Shown piece by piece: positions 23,643-34,268 of a DNA stretch of 64,000 nt; within the stretch, counting starts at the first letter, position 1; each line of letters begins with the position of its first letter. The DNA is from Echinarachnius parma (taxonomy: Eukaryota; Echinodermata; Echinoidea; Clypeasteroida; Echinarachniidae): positions 248,001 through 312,000 of the forward strand of contig JBAMJV010003014.1 of the NCBI GenBank assembly GCA_037951105.1, read 5' to 3'. The position numbers were made by a program, and so were the translations under genes. The notes beneath the pieces are model-generated. The model had not been told where the DNA came from and made no database searches. It worked only from the letters and a program-made list of their open reading frames with translations.

Positions 23643-26600
23643 CTACGTTCCTGCAAGACTCTCGATGTCCCACGCCTCCTCGAAACCAGAGCAGATCTTT
23701 GCACATGTGAGGGCAGCAGACAACGGGTACTGACTGATGGACACGTCCCCTTCTGTATAGTCTGCCTCAATCTGTAAAAAGACAAAGTAAAATTGATCGT
23801 TGCATCAGATACAGCTAGTCTGCTTCCCTAGTTAGGGAGAAATTGTATTGAAAAGCGTGATTGTAGTCAAAAGAGGATCCAAATTTGGATACTCCATCAT
23901 CCATAGTATCTTAATTCCGATACTTTACACAAACGATCTGGGAAATTTTCCCTTTTTTCACATGGTAAACATTGTTCTGTTTCTATATAAATATCACATA
24001 TCATTTACCAGAATTTGGCAATGATATTGGTATATATATGATTGAAGCATCAAATACCTTTTTTTGGAAAAATATTACAAAGTTTATAATGGATCATTTA
24101 ATCAATTTAAATATCAAAAAGTTATCTTTACCTTCCCATGAGCCATTGCGCCAATCACCATGACGAGGGGCTGGTCTGATGTGGCGAGTTCTCTGGGATG
24201 AACGCACTTTTCGGCGCTGAATGACAAGGTCTTCTTGATGCAACCCACTGGGAGGTGGTCCGTGATTGGGTTCTTGATGACCTTAAGGAGTTTTTGAGGT
24301 CCATCCGCTGCGTGAATGCTCAACTTGTGCAGGAGTTGAACTATATAGGAAAAAAAAGCAAACAAACTGAAGCATAAAATGACAAGGTCACTTTGACAAA
24401 TGACAGAGGTAATCAGTCAAGGTCATTTTGAAACGGCCCAATGGGAGGTGGTCTGTGATTGGGTTCTTGATGACCTTGAGGAGTTTTTGAGGGCCATCCG
24501 CTGCGTGAATGCTCAACTTGTGCAGGAGTTGAACTATATAGGAAATAAAAACAAACTGAAACCATAGAATGACAAGGTCACTTTGACAAAAGGAGATAAT
24601 CAGTCAAGATCATCTTGAAACTACCCACTGGGAGGTGGTCTGTGACAGGATTCTTGATGACCGTGAGGAGTTTTTGAGTTATATAGTTATATAGGAAATT
24701 AGAGTAGTGCCAAGGCCATCTTGACAACAAACCAGTGAATTTGGTGGTCTGCATGAGAGTGGACATAAACAAACGATGAATGAGAGAAGTATTCTTTTCT
24801 TGAGGCCAAGTTATAAAGAGGGGTGGTGATAATAACACATATTAGTGTACACCTACAAGGTTGCCTGGCTAGAATGCTCCCCAGGGAGTGGAAAAGTGCA
24901 CTATGTGTGATGGATTGTTTGCAGAATGCATCTGATGAACAGGGAAACATTGTAAAATGCCTAGAGATGATTATCAATCGTGGTAGGCACTATATAAATT
25001 GATTACTATTATTAGTTGTAGTAGTAATATGGCGAGATAAAGCACCTTGACTGCACACAATCATATTAGTTAAGTTAAAGTTAAAGTCTTTCCCGTACCA
25101 ATGTTGGCACATAAGGCGGCGCCTATCTCCGTTTCATTAGTCCTAGGCCACACGTCTACTAAATGTAGCGAAAGTTACAGAAGGGGGCCAGTTGTTACTT
25201 GTTATGTTAATTTGATCCAACTTTAATCTCACCCATAAGGCCACAGAATCTATCAAACGTCCTGGGGATCCTGGTCTGAGGGCTGATCTGTATCAAGACG
25301 TTTCTCTGAGTGTGAACAAACACCTGCAGCAGGCCGGCTCTGTTCAGAGGACTGTCAAACAGCATGAGCAGACACTGCAGATAAAGAGAAGAAAGAGAGA
25401 TAAATAATTGTTATACAGTGGAACCTTGTTATAAACACACCAGGGCCCCCGTTGCAGAAAATATACAATCAATTGTAATTTCTAAGTAACAATTAATTGT
25501 AAGTCATATCATGTGTTCTAAATGTACAAAGCTGATTGGTTGAAACACACAAATTTTCTGACTTACAATTAATTGTAACTTACAATCGATTGCGTCTCTT
25601 TTTGTAATGGGGCCATGATCAAACTAGGCAGTATGACCAAACAGGCCATGTATACAAATAAGGCCACAGAATCTATCAAAAGTCCTGGGGATCCTGGTCC
25701 GAGGTCTAATCTGTTTCAAGACGTTTCTCTGAGTGTGAAAAAACACCTGCAGGAGACCCGGGGGTGTTTCACAAAGATCCTAAGTTGAACTTAACTCTAA
25801 GTTGGACCTAACTATTATGGAACTTAGACATTTGTAGCCTTGGAATACAATATATTCAAAAGCAAAAAAACAAGAATTGTAGACTTTTCATAAATGTTGC
25901 ATCAAGAACATAACATCTCCTTGATAATAGAAAATATTAATGATTTGAATAAACATTTTATGCCTTTGAAAAGGGACTTTTACAACAATTTTTAAAAAGA
26001 AACTAGTGGCTTTCCATACTTTTTAAAGTCCAACTTAGAGTTAAGTTCAAGTTAGAATCTTTGTGAAACAACCCCCAGCTCTGTTCAGAGGACTCTTAAA
26101 AAGCACGACTAGACAACTTGCAAATGAAATGAAAGGGAGAGAGTAACATATCATGTTAATATTTATGGGTCAGACACAGTACTAAGAATTGCCAATCAGC
26201 TAGTAAACAAGCAATTAACATAGCAAACAAAAGGAAACTTGTTAAGGAAAAGAACATGATACCATCATTCCATAATTGTGTCCATCATATTCTTAAAATC
26301 ATTGTTTGAATTTAATGTTGATAACCTGAATTAGCAGCTAAATTTTCAACTTAACCAGAAGGGCGAGTAGAATAAAGACCTTTCCATACTCAAAATTGAC
26401 TTGCAAAACACAGACAATTATAAAATCCTATCAGTTATGGTTGCCCATTTGGCCCATTTTGGGTGAGTATATTTCATAATTAAACTTTGGTGGCATGAAG
26501 TACATTTTCTAAGAAAAATCACTATTAAATTATTCTGTTAATTGTGTTTGCTCAGTCAGGCAAGTAAAATTTGATATAACCACCAACTGTACGTTTTACG

Positions 26601-27617
26601 GCTTTTACCTGATGGACGATATCGGGTCGACAGTCCGACGGCTCCCGATTGTTCTTCTTCATCAGGTGCTTGTGATGATCACAGTTCATCAACTCGTAAC
26701 CTTTGGAGGTCTGCAAAACAAACAAGTATTACTATTAGTTACAATAATTTCTACTTCTTTGTCGATATTCAGCAGGATCCAAAAGTCCAGATACAATGCT
26801 GAGGAACGAATAAACAAAACAAAACAAAACAACATAAAACAAACAAGAACAAAACAATAATAATAAATAATGTGTGCTCTCTGCCTAATTGCCGAGGGCG
26901 GGAAATGCTCTCCTGAAGGCCGCCAGCGAGTTGGCACCTAATGCATTTGTTGGAAGAGCATTCCAACTTCAGGACTGTCAGCATTGGAGTAGCTGGTACT
27001 TATCTTCATGATACTGGTGAGTGTTGTTAGGCGCCATCGGCATGATGAATGCGGTTGCGTTAATACTACTACTAGCAACAAGTCCCTTTTTTATTTTGAA
27101 CATCATCATGTTCATGTTCGGCTTGAAATTGAATTGATAACGAGTACGAGTACGAGTTTAACTGTCCCTAAAATTGATTTAAATAAAATACAACACTCTC
27201 CCTCTCTCTTACATAAGATATTCCCTCAGGCTCAGTCATAGATCATTAATACATCTACTTTTTTACATTATAAATCATTATTTATGGTCACGCTATGGTA
27301 TCACCAATATTTCAACGGAGCAAACAGTGTATACTTATTGCATGGGTGACGGTCGTTCCGCTACCGGCACCAGTGCATTGTAAATGCAATGCCGAGCGCA
27401 TTGCACGGTATTGCAATGTCTGTATGTTTGTCGTACCCGACTGTAATTCGTGAATGTTATTTTACAAAAGTTACGATACCTTTATGGTTTCCAACGAGGC
27501 TTTCTCTAATACCACGATCAGACGCTTCTTCATATTTTTGTCATGAATAGTCTTAATGATTTTCTGCTTCTTTCGTTGACTCTCATCGTTTTGATCTTCA
27601 TGTTTTCTCGACGACAT
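23643..27617 (-). CDS. EMG1: Ribosomal RNA small subunit methyltransferase EMG1 (Nep1); five exons, complete
   Basis: On the minus strand the coding exons are 27617-27480, 26710-26609, 25374-25233, 24340-24132 and 23771-23643. All introns are GT/AG and phases agree, giving 239 residues against 244 in human. EMG1/Nep1 is the SPOUT-fold nucleolar enzyme that N1-methylates the hypermodified pseudouridine of 18S rRNA and assists 40S assembly. Family hallmarks, matched from memory, are [15 protein letters not shown] (exon 1), [12 protein letters not shown] (exon 2), [17 protein letters not shown] and [13 protein letters not shown] (exon 3), [19 protein letters not shown] and the [10 protein letters not shown] cofactor-loop region (exon 4), and [20 protein letters not shown] (exon 5). 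The N-terminal tail is short and lysine-rich. The intronic sequence around exons 3 and 4 holds damaged copies of those exons, and a transposon sits 55 bp upstream of the start codon. Confidence 0.96.
24436..24690 (-). pseudogene. Two tandem ghost copies of the 5' part of EMG1 exon 4
   Basis: Blocks at 24436-24540 and 24619-24690 repeat the 24244-24345 segment (CACTGGGAGGTGGTC) with a period near 190 bp, so the real exon is the last of three units. The nearer ghost keeps the TATATAG acceptor and reads [20 protein letters not shown] before diverging. Confidence 0.85.
24858..25018 (+). repeat. SINE fragment in EMG1 intron 3
   Basis: Contains GAATGCTCCCCAGGGAGTGG, AGATGATTATCAATCGTGG and a TATATAAATTGATTACTATT tail, the inverse of tail segments at 2005-2075 and 21634-21712. 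Confidence 0.6.
25443..25615. mobile_element. ATCGATTGTAA palindromic repeat, copy 2
   Basis: Runs from GGGCCCCCGTTGCAGAAA to its inverse. It follows directly after a fragment of the CAGTGGAACC MITE end (25419-25440) and lies in EMG1 intron 2. Confidence 0.72.
25655..26120 (-). pseudogene. Ghost copy of EMG1 exon 3, split by a MITE
   Basis: 25660-25759 and 26078-26120 match the two ends of exon 3 (GGGGATCCTGGTCCGAGG; GCTCTGTTCAGAGGACT) with several substitutions. The 317-bp MITE lies between them. Confidence 0.82.
25760..26076. mobile_element. Inverted-repeat MITE inserted in a ghost copy of EMG1 exon 3
   Basis: About 45-bp inverted ends (GGGGGTGTTTCACAAAGATC) enclose 317 bp. Flanks are the two halves of a degenerate exon 3 copy. 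Confidence 0.78.
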
Positions 27618-27672
27618 GACTACTTTTCAGTCAATTTGCAATGATCCAATTAATTTCCAATGTAAACACATG

Positions 27673-28957
27673 CGGTCCTACCAATCACCGCGGACACCGC
27701 GAAGCACTACGAAGCACTACGAATTCACTACTAAGCACTACTAAGCACTACGAAGAGCAAAAAAATTGCTAAAGGAGCTCATGTAGAGGTAGATGAGGTA
27801 CGGTAGCTGCAAGACAACACAATTCGCAATTCATGATCGATCAGACGAGGATCGATAACCGCGCTAGAATTTAGGATTTTTACAACTTTGTTAAATCATT
27901 GTAATCAGGAGACGTCGACAGTGGCGTAGCTACAAAAAAACAAACAATAGAAAACATAAGGGGCCATTTTTGGCAAAAACAAAGAAATACATAAAGTGTG
28001 CCCTCCAACAATTGTCGTGCCACTGGACGTCGATCACTGGGGGGGGGGGGGGGGGGGGGCGTGTGGACTAGCTGTATTGTGATCCCCCCGTCCCCGAATA
28101 TTTGGGGTTCAATAAATATATAATAAGTAAACATTAAAATTAAAGTGATCCAGGCAAAGTGTCTAACTCCACGAACCATACTAGGAGCTTCCTCGTTTCT
28201 CTTCTGCCGTCCCTTTAGTATGAAGATAATTATCATTGAAAAATCATTATTTCAAAAACGTTAACTAACGGTTTTGATAAAAAAAAAGTACACTATTGTC
28301 GTCGCTGAACACGTCCTGCCAGTGCGCGTGGGAAATTTTCCCGACCCACTGAACATTGAGCCTAGCCCGGGGGGGGGGGGGGGGGGGGGGGTGGGGCACA
28401 CAAATTATTTGTTGACGGGGTGTGCCTCACGGAACTCTGAAATGGGGGTCTGAAGAGCCGACTACAAGCACAAAATATAGGGTCTTTGGAGCTACAAAAA
28501 CCCTGAAACAGGAGTTAAGGGGAATAAGGAGCAGACTAAAAACGATGATATGTGTCGAAAGGATCTACGATCAATCCTCAATAATGTTAACTAAAATCAC
28601 TTCCTTTAGCTCTATTTTCTATCTAATTTGTATATCGATCTTCTTGATTATTATAATCGATCATTACATCCATGGCATAAAAATATATATTCTCAGAATC
28701 TCCAACGAGAAATGCTCTGACATGATCGAATTGGATGGATGTTTGGCAGCTACCATAGTCTACCTCTACGTGTGCGCATTAAGGCGATTTTTTAGTACAG
28801 GGCGCTCTTCGCAGTGCACTCTTCGTCTTCGTAGTGCTTCGTAGTACTACGAAGACGTGCTCTTCGCAGTGCTTCGTAGGGGTTTCGTAGTGCTTCGTAG
28901 TGTGCTTCGCAGTGCTTCGCAGTGCTTAGTAGTGATCCTTGGGGATTGGTAGGACCC
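27673..28957. mobile_element. Fold-back DNA transposon with 8-bp target duplication (hAT-like), copy B, upstream of EMG1
   Basis: Termini CGGTCCTACCAATCACCG and, on the other strand, GGGTCCTACCAATCCCC enclose 1285 bp; flanks are a perfect 8-bp repeat AACACATG (27665-27672, 28958-28965). Subterminal arms carry arrays of CGAAGCACTA units, and further-in arms match around GTAGAGGTAGA. Internal frames are short and unconvincing. A TTAA-family fragment (28144 to about 28370) is nested inside. The shared GGTCCTAC terminus groups it with the element at 10942. Confidence 0.8.
28144..28370. mobile_element. Truncated TTAA-family MITE nested in the fold-back element upstream of EMG1
   Basis: It starts directly after TTAA (28140-28143) with AGTGATCCAGGCAAAGTGTC and shares the 8573-8830 sequence (GGAGCTTCCTCGTTTCTCTT and the following 150 bp). 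The right end is lost in a poly-G run. Confidence 0.65.
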
Positions 28958-30688
28958 AACACATGTACCGTCGATCGCGCGCCGATGTGTACTGCACTGC
29001 ATGCACTCTGTGAATCGCAAGTTGCAACACGTGTTATATTTCGCAATTTAATTTTCACCAACTAAGGTAGTACGGTCGTAGTTAGTCTCAGCGCCATAAA
29101 AAAAAAAAAAAAATTGTATTTTCAACCCTCCTCCTCCCCCCCCCTCTAAATCTCGTCTGAATGCGACCAAATTGTGCATGCACATACAATATGATTATAA
29201 TCTACAATATTCATTGTTTTCCTTCCTTTATTAGCAATTTTGTTCGGACATGCACATGCAACTCACTAATGAAAGGTCAGAATGTCTTCCATGGAAACTT
29301 GTCAAGTAAAGTGTATACCCCTGGGCAATAAGGGTCCCTGTATCCCACATGTTCAAAACTTTTTGCAAAGGTCGTAAATTAAACTAACATAATAGCAGAT
29401 TCAAATTGATAAAGAAACATCTTTGATTCATATCGTGCTATAATCTCAACAGTTTTGGGGCTGATATGCCCCCTATAGGCCACTGCTATATAAATGCCCA
29501 TTGACCACATATACTCATTATTATACTCTTTCAAAATTTCCCGCGCTAATATGCCCTTTAAAAATACGCTACATATGAATAAATTCACAATATACACAAA
29601 TATACGATTTTATCACACATTATAGCAGTTCTAAATGTCTGACATATTGAGGCTTCCGGGGGCTCCGCCCCCCCTTGACCCCATTAAGGCCCCCACTGGT
29701 GGGTGCCCCTTGACTCAACCCATTCAGGTTCCCCCTGGACCTTCTACAGGGGGCTCACCCCGTAGTAAGGCTTCTCAGTGAGCCATGTGTGCAAAAGGGG
29801 GCCTATGAAATCGTAATAATTTCGGGCCCTTTTAAAACTTATCTTCAAACCTTCAGACTGCCCCGCAGAGTGCTCAACTGCCAACAATATCAAAGCTTCA
29901 GAGGGCTCTGCCCCCTGGACATCCATTAGGGGACCTATCCAGCCTGGAGTACCCATCAGGTGTAATCTGTTCTGGTAAAGGACCCTGACATATACTGTAT
30001 ATCCCTCTTAATATTACTAGCAACTGTTTGATTTCTTACAAACACACTCCGCCATCAATTCGCGAAAGTCTCTCTAATTTTGTGAACATTTTACAACAAC
30101 TTACATTATACGAACATTTTACAACAACTTACATTATACGAACATTTCACAACAACTTACATTATAATTCACCATCTTTAAATGGATAGTATATTCTCTG
30201 GTTAAACTGAATTTTAAGTCAAACTTGCACCATATCATTACAAACTAATAATCATTACTCCACCATGCCAAAGGTAGAAAAACTTACAAACGGCTAGGTT
30301 AGGAGACTGTTATCTTTTTGCTATCAAAAAGCAGCCGTTAAAACACAAGAAAGCGTTTTCTTAAAACATATTGTTTTCAATCATTTCTTATGAAAAATTG
30401 TGAATGTGCTGTTTTATTTGAATAATGGTTCAGTAAAGAGATCATTAACAACTATTAAAAAATATCTTTGGTATATTTTCGAAAAGTTTAGGCATTATAT
30501 TAAAAAAAATATTCTTAAATTATCGAATATATATGTGGGTCCCCCTTCCGATGTTTCCAAACAGGTATTTATTGACATTTCTGCTGTTTTGATAAAATAA
30601 AGGTTGTTTTATTTTAAACTCACAACCGTAGGTACTCTTCCAAATATTACACAAAGATTTGTATTACCTCACTTGAAGTGCCCTCTAA

Positions 30689-31014
30689 GGGGCCTTGCAA
30701 AGTTAAAAAGGTTCCAGACATCCAAATAAGATTTGGAAAGAGCTCACCCCACCCACCCACTCCACTATCCATTTTTTGGGGGGTGGAAAATCCATCTCCA
30801 ACAGGGACAGAAAACTCAAATCATATAATGACTTTTTAAAAGCCATTATATGATTTGAGACGAGTAAAGTGCATTTTTTTACACTAAATCTTTATTTAGG
30901 GTGGAGTTTTTCTGATTTTTTTATTTTAAAAAAATCCAAAATGGCCCTGGACCCACCCACCCACTTCCAAAACTTGTTTGGATGGTTGGAATTTTTTTAA
31001 CTTTGCAAGGCCCC
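30689..31014. mobile_element. Harbinger-like MITE with TAA target duplication
   Basis: Terminal repeats GGGGCCTTGCAAAGTTAAAA match at both ends for at least 20 bp, and TAA flanks both (30686-30688, 31015-31017). A 3-bp TWA target and a GGGGCC end suit the PIF/Harbinger superfamily. Confidence 0.75.
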
Positions 31015-31375
31015 TAATAAAACAAAAATTATCACTTTAATTATTTTTTCGGAATATTGCAAAAATGTCAAACCCATCGATTTGATACAATAAAACTCAT
31101 CATCTCGTAAAGAAGAATTTCCTAAACGCCATCTACGGCTTTCGTCGATCGTAACTTTTCGATACCCATAATTTTCCGGAAATATTCCAAAAACCAGTAC
31201 AAAATATACAGCAACGGGACGCTATCTACTTAGCGATGTCATGGATGTACGTGCGATTATTTGAAATATGGCTAATTGTCAGCGTAATTTACACCGTTTC
31301 CTGTCATCCTCGATTCAATTGAAGACGCGATCACGATATATACTCTTTGCAGAATGTGAAAGGAGATAAAATAGC

Positions 31376-31394
31376 ATGACTATTAAAGGAAAAG
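31376..31394 (+). CDS. Candidate first coding exon of the ankyrin-repeat gene (19 nt)
   Basis: ATG ACT ATT AAA GGA AAA G is followed by GTAAGA. It ends in phase 1, exactly what the first secure exon at 34269 needs (it begins with two bases of a split codon), and an in-frame TAA lies two codons upstream of the ATG. The join would read MTIKGK-DFKKAVSF. A 19-nt match to phase is weak evidence; a different upstream exon is quite possible. Confidence 0.3.
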
Positions 31395-32164
31395 GTAAGA
31401 TTAGAAAGCTCTTTATGTTGGACTGTGTGCTCGTTGTTTACGTTTGAGATAAACCTGCGCGCCAAGGCTATGCTATGGGCATTGGCATTGCAATTATAAT
31501 TGTATGCATGCACAATACAGGTGTGAGGCAGCAAAGTTATGATGCGGTGACCAAATATGCCCACCTAAATATGTTTACCGACCGATATCTGAAAATAATA
31601 TGTTAGTAGGAAACCTAAGAGACGTATAGCAGGGGTTTGCATTACCGAACGGGTTGTATTTCCGTATGCAAATGCATGCAAATTCACATCATAGGAAAAA
31701 CGTTCAAATTTTGAAAGTTGAATTTTAAAAAAAAGTCGGCAAATGGATGTTCAGCACAAAATTTTCATCATTTCCCAAAGAAAATAAGTGTCCTGAGTCG
31801 TTTTGCCCGCGCACCTATGGCAGCGCGCATTTCATAGACATTCCCATGCAAAACATTCACGCTCGGTAAAACAACACAAAATTTTGCGAGTTTTTTTTTT
31901 TTTATGAGTTTATGCAGCTGCTTGTATAATTTCCACTTTGATTTTATGCATCTAAAGTAATGCTTGTTTTGTGCCGTCAAACAAAAAAGTGTCCGGCAAT
32001 AGGACACGATACCATACTAATACTCTAGTAAGTAGCACATCTACAAGTACAAACTACAAAGTAAATGGTCCACTCGGGTGGTAAGTAGTAAGAGTGAAAT
32101 GCACATGAATGATTGAATAATGGTTAAACATAATTAGCACTATTCCTGTGACTGTGAGGATCAT

Positions 32165-32320
32165 ACGCTTTACACGATTATTATCACCCCGGTCAACGGA
32201 TATACACTGCAATCATTCCTGCACATATTTAGGTGTACATTTTCCACTCACTGGGGAGTATTCCAGCCAGTCACCTGTTAGGCGCACACAGTGCCTTACC
32301 TGACATTGCCTGCTGTAGAG
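32165..32320 (-). repeat. SINE fragment related to the one at 37650
   Basis: Shares GATATACACTGCAATCATTC and GTTAGGCGCACACAGTGC with 37730-37830. Confidence 0.65.
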
Positions 32321-33094
32321 TGTAGACAGAGTTGATCGACTAGAGTCAGTCTAGACCGATAAATCTGTTGTTTTCAGGGCCACTTTTAATTTAAGTTTTA
32401 CTTTTTAGTGTACATTTATTGTAGGCTACTGATAACGACAGATTCTACGGATTGATGCATTTCGTGCAGGGCAATGCCTGTGTTTACGTCAGTGAGAAAA
32501 GTTACACTTACGGCCGGGCAGTGTACTTTTATAAGCCAGGGTTAAAAAAACCCTTTTATGTTTTAATTGTGAACCCTATTTTTATACAGTTTATGTAAGA
32601 TTTGTAAGATTTTATTGACTCTATCGACCCCCTCTCGGGGTATGAGAGTACAAACATATTTACATAGTATAAATATAACAATAGTATAACAATGATAAAC
32701 ATGTGATAATATGAACAATGATAAACATAATTATGATAATATGAACAATGAAAAAACATGATATGAACAATGATAAACATGTAATAATATGAACAAATAA
32801 ATGTGAATAAAAAATATCAATACTCTCTTCAAGTTGATCTACATATTCATGCATTAACTCACTACAATCTTTATTAATGTTAAATAGTTACATGGATTTA
32901 AGGTAAAAAGTAACCAGTTTCATGTGCTCCACTACATGGCTGCTCTCTTTGACGTACATGTTGTAGTGTACGTAATTTGTTTATAATTTTCCACCTTTTT
33001 TGTGATCAGATGTGGCATTTTTTCAACCATCATTCAAACTGCCGGAATACAGATGTGGCAAGACAATCTGATCAGTTATTCCATCATGGTACTA

Positions 33095-33270
33095 CAGTGG
33101 AACCTTGTTATAAAGAGGTCGGATATAACAAAACCCTCTTATAACAAGGTCATTTTGCTGGTCCCAGCTCTTTATATTTCTTTGTTTTTTTACCCTGATA
33201 TAATGAGAAACCTAATATAACAAGGTAATTGTCATGGTCCCAAGGACCTCGTTATAACGAGGTTCCATTG
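33095..33270. mobile_element. CAGTGGAACC-type MITE, copy 2, with TA duplication
   Basis: 176 bp from CAGTGGAACCTTGTTATAA to GAGGTTCCATTG, flanked by TA on both sides. It shares the interior (TTTGCTGGTCC; CCCTGATATAA) with the 20819 copy in inverse order. Confidence 0.75.
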
Positions 33271-33320
33271 TACCTATATGGTTATTGGCCTGCCATATAG
33301 GCCAGTATAAACGGTTACAG

Positions 33321-33540
33321 TCCGTTATTCCGAAGGTTCAGTTATTCCGAAGGTTCGTTATTCCGAAGGTTCGCTATTCCGAGGAATAGCAAACCTTCGG
33401 AATAACGAACCCTCGGAATAACGAACCTTCGGAATAATGCAACAAATGTTCGGATTAACGAACCCTATTTAATTTTAGGATTAACGAACCCTCAGGTATA
33501 CGAAATTTGCGTGTTCGGAATAACGAAGCGCACCCGTATA
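33321..33540. repeat. Inverted array of a 16-bp unit GTTATTCCGAAGGTTC
   Basis: Three or four head-to-tail units meet inverted units at GCTATTCCGAGGAATAGC (33373-33390); divergent units (GGATTAACGAACCCT) continue to about 33540. Confidence 0.75.
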
Positions 33541-34268
33541 AACGATGGTTGGAAAAATATGTTTTCTATGAAAAGTATGCTACTATTACAAATGATTGCC
33601 ATCAAAGTGTTCTCTAAATCATAAAGATTATATTTATCCACAAAAGGTTTGTATAAATGTGAAAATTCTGCTGAATCTGACGCGATTCTAAGACAATATC
33701 ATTTATTTTCCTGTACAAACAAATTTGCCATTCATTTCTACACAATTGACTGTGAGAGTGCGGAAGACCAACAGGACATTGACCTACCCTTCCGTACAGA
33801 TGATGATGATGATCAATGATGAAGATGGTTTCTGCTAGCGTGATGACTCTTAGTGCACTTAGTCACTAATAAGAAAAGGATAAGGAAATGAAGTACACTG
33901 TGCAAAATTCACTTTGTTAATGCACTTAAATGCGCTGTTAACAAGGGGCCATATTTTGACAGCCATAATTGGTAGCCTGATAGTATAATTATTCATTTTT
34001 AGCATTGAATTCACATACACACACAGGGATGCACCTTTTCCTTTTTTTATCAAGGAAGTTTGTTAATTGTCAGACGAAACCTTCGGGTGCGTTGCAATTT
34101 ACACAACGCGTATTAATATTTGTAATAATGTATCATTTGTCCGTCCAAATAGATTTTTCAAACCTTAACTGCGAGGCAGGCAACACAGTAAACATGCAGC
34201 TAAACCAAACTTAAGTTAGAATCTGTATGTAGTGGGTTAATATACATTCTATTTGTTTGTTTTGTCAG

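Noticed and set aside
28422..28844. 140-codon open frame with a hydrophobic middle inside the fold-back element near EMG1
   Set aside because: No transposase or other motif; overlaps the terminal repeat array; likely chance.
27705..28935. Regular CGAAGCACTA repeats considered as a CRISPR-like array
   Set aside because: Units are contiguous without unique spacers, inverted at the other end, and lie in a eukaryotic transposon.
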